A stretch of DNA of 64,000 bases. Source: Hyperoplus lanceolatus. Lineage: Eukaryota; Chordata; Actinopteri; Uranoscopiformes; Ammodytidae. A program made the translations under genes and the position numbers. Numbering within the stretch: position 1 is the stretch's first letter; each line of letters begins with the position of its first letter. The notes under the pieces were generated by a model. That model was not told the DNA's origin and made no database searches. It saw only the letters and a program-made list of their open reading frames with translations. Shown here one piece after another: positions 56,795 through 64,000 of this stretch. The stretch lies in contig CM049409.1 of the NCBI GenBank assembly GCA_026929865.2, positions 15,839,452 to 15,903,451 on the forward strand, read 5' to 3'.

Positions 56795-58623
56795 TTAATA
56801 ATCATAGGGTAAGAAAAGCATTCAGAAAGAAAACTATTTCCTATTCCAAATAATGGTGACAATAGACACGGTTAAGCTGCTGTGTGATGCATACAGGACC
56901 CCGACAACCACCATTCACCAGCCACCTCATCTATGTGTTACAGGATTGAGTGTTAATTCAAATCTGTCACAAGATTAAAGGTTATCAAGATGCCACCTAT
57001 CTTCACAAGTCTCTTTTAATTAGGCTGAGTCACATTCTCAGGTTTTCTCATCTCTGAGAAGACCCAAAGGAAATAGGGGGAAGGCCTCTAATAACACCCA
57101 TCAGAGTAAGCTCTCTGTTCTGTCATGCTGCCAAACAAAATGTCAAAAATGTGCAAATGAGTCTGATGGATGCTACAAGTTTCTGCTACATTTGATTGAA
57201 TATTCCTCCTTCAGTTACTTCTTTCTTCAATGAAAATAAGCTTGTTTCTGACAAGCCATGAAGTTATTCTTTCTCATTTGATGACAACAGCCTCATGCGG
57301 TGGCTGTGACTGCTAACTGTAGCATCTCGGTCACTATTTCAGGACACCATCAACATCATACGGCAACAGGGGGATCAAAATGTTTGTTGTGCAGAGGCAG
57401 GAATCTATGGAGCAATGTTAACTTTGTCTTGAGAATGTTGTGTGCAAAGAAAATGAAGTGAATAGCAAAATTAACTTTTTTGGAATGCTAATGAGATTCA
57501 CTGTAATTGTCGGTGAGACAAAAGATTCATAGATACCATGTACAGTATATTGACTTTTAAATTGTCCATGCACCTTTTTATTATTTACTGTTTCATACGA
57601 AACCACTAAGTTAAACTTATTTATTGAATTCCTATTGCCAAACCAATTCAAACATTGAATCTATAGTTGTTGTTTGATAGCTCCTATAGTTTCACTCACA
57701 GTATCAGATCTTGCTGGGTTACATCAGGTGAACTGTTTGTAGAATGTGTTAATGTGACCGCAAAGATGTACAGTACATTGATACAAAGCAGAACTAATAA
57801 TGGGCTGTGAGACATGCTCAAAGTGTCCCACATAAGACAAACAATCAAAGAACAACTTGGACTGACAAGGAAAAAAGGCTCTTTCATATCCTGCATCCGT
57901 CATTCCCTCAGGCACATACCTGACTCTCTGAAAGTCGAGTACAATCATATGAAAAACAAATTCCCATAGTTAATGTTTTCTCTGATGGTCTCTGTCTCTG
58001 GAAAAAAGATGAGTGCGTGGAATATCCTTTTCCAAAGGCTTAGAGATGCTAGATGACACATGATCACATTATTGCTTGTGTAGAGTTTAGGAAACATATT
58101 TGCTCATATTGCCAAAGGGTTTGATGTCTCCTTCCCACCGCTGTGACTGCATTAACTGCCTATTTGAGCCGCAGCAAATTGACACCTTACTCTTTCTGTC
58201 TATCTGCCTTCTCCTCCTCTTCTCCCCACATGCCCACCCCACTGATATTCAGAATGAGCAGTCCATTGCAGTAGCAGCAAATCATTAAGACAGAGCAGAG
58301 AAGGTCAAGTGCTTTATAAAGACGAGGGACAATTAAAAACCCGCGAGACAATGTCGCTCTGGAAAGGTTAGCGTACCAACTAGCATACACACGCACACAC
58401 ATACACAGCGGCAGGGCTTGGAGGCCTTTACACACTGACTCCAATGCACAAGTATACAAGTTTAGATAAAGTGGCGTAGAATAAAACATGTTTACAAAAG
58501 ATTGGACTGAGACTGACAAACACACTCACACTCACACTCATTCATGAACAGGCTTATGAGCATGGCCTCCATATGGTAATACAAAAAAAAAATATATTTT
58601 TGTCGGAGGGTTACATGCCAGCA

Positions 58624-58625
<2 letters not shown>

Positions 58626-58667
<42 letters not shown>
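58626..58667. repeat. (CA)n microsatellite
   Basis: About 20 CA units. Confidence 0.96.
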
Positions 58668-58671
<4 letters not shown>

Positions 58672-61324
58672 GCATTATATCCCGCAGTGTGAAGTTCCTT
58701 TGAAGAACATTTAAAAATTAATAACAAAACATGATCTTAATGAGGAAAGAAGGCAATGTTCCTCCGTGCCAATTTACCAAATTGCGATAATGTTATAAAC
58801 AACTTCCCCCAACAGCAATTTTGTATCTGTTTTATGACGACAGCTAAGTAATGGTGTGGAATATTAAGATGCAGCACCCACTCTGACTTCACCAATACAT
58901 TGTCCTCTTTGCTGTGCTGATGAGGATGCAGAGCAGCACATTACTGTGTGCTGTGCAAATATTCAAGACCCACACATTGTTTTATCCTTGAGATTTGAGA
59001 GTTGGTCAACTGAAATAGCTAGCGAGCCAACAGCAGGGGAGAAGCTGTCACAAAAGCTCTCCAGGCTAGCTGGGGTGTTAACTGTCATTTAATTCATGGG
59101 AAGTATGTTCCATCACCTGATATCTAGTTACAAACAAGTACTCTTTTGTAGAGCAATATTCAGAGTTAGTGCAACATTTTACATCAAATGTGTACAATAG
59201 TTTTGTAGCTGTATGCCATTAGTTGCTTTAATAAAGCAGTTTGTGCAGAATTAGCAGTAATTCCTAAAATGGAGGAGCAATTGCAAACGTTTAAAACATG
59301 GTACAACATAAGCATGTTATGGTGTGGTTGATCATTAAGGGTATTCCGAATATCTTCAAAGTGATGCAAATTCCAACATGCATACAGGAAACTTAAACAA
59401 GGAAAACATGTTAACGGACTGAAATGGCAGACAGGTAATATACTGCAGAAAGTAAATGAGGACAGTGGGCCGAATCACAGTGTCCTTGGGTTTGGGTTGT
59501 TTGTGTGTCTCTGTAGTTTAATGGCATTGTACTGAACAACTATGTTCAGCAGAAGACAATAATATACAGTCAGCAAAGTGAAGGTACATTGGAGACAGTA
59601 GCTTGGTGGATCAGATGATCAACCAAGGATTAACTAAAACTGGAGGGCATATGAGACAGGACATGTTAAGAGTTTCAAGAGGACATACTGTATAAGAAAT
59701 AGAAGGCGTCATTATGGCATCACAACATATTGGTTTGTTACCAGCTTTCATTTGCTTCATTTGAGTGTTTTCTTTTTTTAATACTTGATGAATATTTGAA
59801 ATATCACTCAGGACTAGATTGATAAACAGAGCATATAATTAACCAAATCCTTCCCAGTATTTTCCTGTAAAAAAAACTTCAGAATGGACAAACCTATGAG
59901 TATTTCTAGAGGGCTGACGTTTTAATGAATACTGTATGCAGCATGAGAAACATAAATGTTTCCACTCAACACATTTTCCCTGACCCATATAGTTAATTGT
60001 TTCATCACCCTCTTCTGCTTTCTTATCAACCCCCCCTTTTTTAGTATTTGGGCCATACATCCTGAAACCATTATCCTGCAGGATGATTGCCTTATGACCA
60101 TTGTCTGACTATTTTAAAATGAAATTCACAGAAATGTGAAAGTTCAGACAAACTTCCTAGATCAAAGACTTGCTTCTCTGTAGCTTAAGGAACATATTGA
60201 TCATTCCAGAATACTGATTATGCTGTGACTATTGTGTGGGTTGAAACATCACATGTGCAGACATTACTAATAACATGAACCTTGGTAATACTTTGACAGT
60301 GTGTGGATTTTTCCAGGCCCCTCAGTTTAGATTGCATTATTTCACGGTGCTAACAAAAGAAAATAATAATGATATTCACTTGGGAATGTTCTGCCGTTCC
60401 AGACAAAACATAAATTGTGTTGCATGTCTGACTAAGAGCTAAAATAAGTGTTGTCAACCTTTGAAGTGTTCTCTTGGGGAAGTTTAATGGGCCAGTTAGA
60501 TAATGATTATGTCTATCTCACGTATTGCTTGCAGCTATTCATAGAGTACAGAAATTCCATAAAACATTTTTTTTTAGCATACAAGAGTGTATGCGATGCA
60601 CCAAATGCTTGGCTATGAATGACTGAAGTGCACGGTGCTCTGCAAACATCCGTGCATGCCTAAGCAAACACAAAGGTTTTTAACTTGCAAGGCCATACAA
60701 CAGAAGCCTCTTTACTGAACTTAATATCTACACTGCGTACATGTTGACTCATCCATTGTTTTTCCTCTCTTTGTGAGAAAAAGTAGTACCGTCAATTTAA
60801 GACAATTGTTAATTCATGTGACATGTGTGGGAGTGCTCTTTGCATTTTAAGTCCGTGAGTAAGAAACCTAATCACAATAGAAGTAGGTTTTTGTATTACT
60901 TCACTTATTAGGAACAAATGGACTAAAAGCTAAGAAAGAAAATCTTTTCAGTATCCACATTTTAATGACATATAGAGATAATGATATATTCAGATGGTTG
61001 AACACATTTGTGAGTAATAAAGTAAATAAAAAAAAACTTTAAAGCACTCAGATAAGTACAAAGGTGCTAAACAATGTAGTGCTTTAAAAACAAGTAAAAT
61101 TATTTTAAAATCAATCCGGAAACATGTGTACCATTTACTAATATAGGGTTGTGTGTCTGGCAGCATTTTGTGGAGTTCTACTGCCCCCGGTGTACATGTA
61201 GCTTTTACTGACAAAGCCTTTAGGGCACAATTTAAAGTAGAAGTTAAGTATGAAATGTCGTCTATACAGTTTCATGAATATACAGTGTAATAAAAATGTA
61301 TATGAAACCAAGACTGGCATAGCG

Positions 61325-61349
61325 ACACACACACACACACACACACACG
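61325..61349. repeat. (CA)n microsatellite
   Basis: About 12 CA units ending in CGCACAAACA. Confidence 0.95.
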
Positions 61350-61888
61350 CACAAACAGCCCCTTCTGGCTGTGTGTCCATAATGTTTACAACGGTTTGTT
61401 ACTCATGGATGAAATGTAAAAATCATATATCAGATCTGGATATCTGCCCCGTCTCTTCCGCGCTTCCCATATTCTCTCCTCTGCTTTCTGTCATTGGTTA
61501 TTGTGCTTCCTCCATTCATTCACAGCTCCCCTTTCTCCTCTTTTTATTTTTTTCCATATTTCTTTCACCCCATCTCTCCACAGTTTTCACTTTACCCGTC
61601 ACGTGTCTTAACCTTTTTTGCTCTTCTGATTGTTCCGTCTCTGTCTTTCTCTCAGTCTATCTTTTCGGGGTCATGGTATATTTCCCTGGGTGTTTGCTCA
61701 CAAGATTATCTGATGTTGGCAAGCTGGCCCTGCGGTAGAATTAATTGCATCAAACACTGATAATGGAGACAAGGGGAAGGGGAGGGGAAGCAACGATTAC
61801 ATTTGGCTTCAGTCAGATAAATAGCCTCAACAAGCACCATTACAAAAATCCTTCCAGCACTTTTTCTCTGTGTTCTATCGAGGCCACC

Positions 61889-61890
<2 letters not shown>

Positions 61891-61960
<70 letters not shown>
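61891..61960. repeat. (TTTC)n microsatellite
   Basis: About 17 tetranucleotide units followed by a T run; a purine/pyrimidine mirror tract that could form triplex DNA. Confidence 0.97.
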
Positions 61961-62106
61961 TTTTTTTTCTCTCTATCTCTCATTCTTTCTCTGCTGCGAA
62001 TAACGTGTAGTTGTCTGCGGGTCACTTCTTCCTACTCACTGTATCTACTTCAAACAATGATGTTATTTGCTTAGAGTTTTGTGTCAACATCTAGTGACAG
62101 TATATT

Positions 62107-62242
<136 letters not shown>

Positions 62243-62589
62243 TGATGCCCAGCTTCAGTAACTCTTAAATACACAGAAACATACACACATGTATAAGCAT
62301 ATTCTCATTCAATCACTGTTACTCTGTCTGCAAAAACACATGTATACATAAATCAGTGTTGTAAGTTTTGTCATTTTCCCTTCATCATGGGTCTTGAATA
62401 GGAAAAGCTATCGAGGTGGTTTTAAAATTGCTTCATACAATGTACAATGTTTCATATGTTTAGGCTAATAGCTGCCATTTCACTTTACAGACACTTCACA
62501 CTTCAACACATGTATCTCTTTCAGCAAGATACATATGCAGATTATGTTTTTTCCATTACATTGGTAGTCCCTAAACACGCTGCAGTCCA

Positions 62590-63844
62590 GGGCCCTCATT
62601 TATAAAGCTTTGCGTGGGATTCACGTGGAAGCTGGCGTACGGAAGAAATGTAGGATGTACGTGCAAACAAAAATATTCGGATTTATAAAACAGTGCGCAC
62701 TCACGTCCTACGCCTGTTTCCCTTTATAAATCACAATCAACTCTAAATGTGGCGCAGACTTTGCGGGCTTCACGTACCGCCCATATTTACCCATACATAG
62801 TCATCAACACGCCCAAATTAATATCATTTACTGAGTGCATGAAGGCGGTAGTGGCAATCGCCGACTGAAAGGGAAATGGAAAAATAGACTCCACACGGTG
62901 TGGATCACTGCGGTCACCCCGAAGTACCCGTTGGAGAAGTGGCGACCAGGGAAAATATAGTTTGGTGGCAGTGTGAGCGTAAAGGCGTCAGAGTGCAGCC
63001 TGTGGCGATCTCTGTGAACGCTGTGGCCGAAATAAAAAGAAGCGATCCGACATAAAAGTGGACGCAAACAAGTGCATATCCTCACATAACAGTGTTTGTG
63101 CCACGAGCGGGGGACACTGAGACCCCCCATGAGATACACATTCGGAGAATTCATCCCGGGGCAGTGGCGGGCGGCGGAGGGTTAATAATAAACTTCACAG
63201 TCCCTTTCAAAACACAATTGCGACGTGCTTAAACTAAAAGAAAAACATAGATAAAACGGACTAAAAGTCGTGAAAAAGATCACAGTAGCCTATGTGATGT
63301 ACAGTAGGCTTATCATTAGTGTATGAAAAGGCGCACTGCCTGACTGAGGCATCGAGAACAGCGTCAGTGTAAAAGTAATAGGCTGTATTCCACCTCAATA
63401 TTATCAGAATTAATTCCACAATTTTTTTTAAAAATTTGCACTCATATAGCCTATCTCCGTTTGTAGGCTATGTAAGATCCTAATTCGTTTTGTTTTTGTT
63501 GGTATCACTCCATGGAACAATCCGTGGAGGCATTTGTTCATTAGTTGTAAGAATGGCTTCATCCGTTTTGCAAAGGAACTCCCAATATATGATAGACCTA
63601 CATGGCTTATAATAGGCCTATCTGGATTCATTTTACACAAACACATTCGTTCTCGCACTTCATACATGTGCCGACGGAGTCGCCGTTTCTCCTTTCTCCA
63701 CTTTCTGTGCGTACGCATGGGTCAGAGTTTGCGTGGAGGACCGCACATCTCCCGTCAAGTTTGGTTTTTGTAAATCCCAATATTTGCTTAGAAACTGGCG
63801 TGCGCCCTCTTCTGGGCGTACGCAATGTTTATAAATGAGGCCCC
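62590..63844. mobile_element. Harbinger-like MITE, about 1.25 kb
   Basis: GGGCCCTCATTTATAAAG on the left and GGGGCCTCATTTATAAAC on the right (complemented) are inverted ends. GCGTACGC-type motifs lie inside both (about 62634, 63708 and 63816). Further GATTTATAAA copies repeat near the left end. I recall CCTCATTTATAAA termini from Harbinger-type MITEs. No target duplication was clear. Frames inside (62828-63154 and 63428-63718, minus) show no known domain. Confidence 0.65.
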
Positions 63845-64000
63845 TGAAGCATAATGCACCAAGATGTAGTTCAGGATGGGTGGGAGAAGTAACGATATAA
63901 ACATTGCATTTGCATCTTGGAGAGTCAGATGCATCATTTCTGCCTAAATAAACTAGGACCTGAACCTTTCTTTCAAACTGCAGCCCAAGGCATAATAATA
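63845..64000. other. Window edge, no feature seen
   Basis: 156 bp of AT-rich sequence; nothing identified. Confidence 0.5.

Noticed and set aside
61250-61738. 162-codon plus-strand frame with hydrophobic Phe/Ser/Leu runs
   Set aside because: Mirrors a pyrimidine-rich tract; the apparent membrane segments are composition effects.
62828-63154. 108-codon minus-strand frame in the Harbinger-like MITE
   Set aside because: No DDE or Myb-like pattern could be matched, so it is not called as a gene.

Overview
The window looks like non-coding, repeat-dominated nuclear DNA of a ray-finned (teleost) fish. The main reasons are the mix of Tc1-like transposons, a pogo-like element, TTAA-flanked elements, hAT-like and Harbinger-like elements, BEL/Pao and gypsy-type LTRs, a tRNA-derived SINE and LINE 3' tails, together with many long (CA/GT)n microsatellites. 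No bacterial-style operon, rRNA, CRISPR array or clearly intact host protein gene is visible. The only candidate host exon is a tiny minus-strand first exon near 44.87 kb with a CCAAT box and a YY1-like start context.

Layout. 0-9.3 kb: unique AT-rich DNA, a 0.4 kb MITE (2367-2774), a 2.5 kb TTAA-flanked Kolobok-like element (3895-6402) carrying two convergent spliced reading frames, then microsatellites. 9.3-14.3 kb: a 4.9 kb DNA transposon with 31-bp inverted ends, an ATTT target duplication and a decayed DDE-type transposase; a 1.2 kb element with a 10-bp target duplication is nested inside it. 18.6-20.6 kb: a TA-flanked 2 kb element. 20.9-25.7 kb: a TA-flanked pogo-like element containing a Tc1 element, a LINE tail and a second TTAA-flanked element. 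27.5-29.1 kb: a SINE split by an internally deleted BEL/Pao retrotransposon. 31.6-32.1 kb: a MITE with a CTTT duplication. 34.2-35.6 kb: a Tc1 element rearranged into a long palindrome. 37.1-38.9 kb: a Harbinger-like element that keeps a Myb/SANT-like ORF. 40.8-42.2 kb: another Tc1-like copy with two nonsense codons. 47.8-49.9 kb: a three-level nest of a hAT-like element, a TTAA element and a LINE that holds only ORF1. 51.1-52.2 kb: a MITE. 54.0-54.4 kb: a solo LTR. 55.9-56.8 kb: a fourth TTAA element. 62.6-63.8 kb: a Harbinger-like MITE.

How it fits together: the window is a record of successive transposon insertions rather than a working gene set. The sharpest features are those where both termini and the target duplication can be read directly. 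Element boundaries come from direct reading of inverted ends and target duplications. Superfamily names are inferred from duplication length, terminal sequence and protein motifs, and were not checked against a repeat library.
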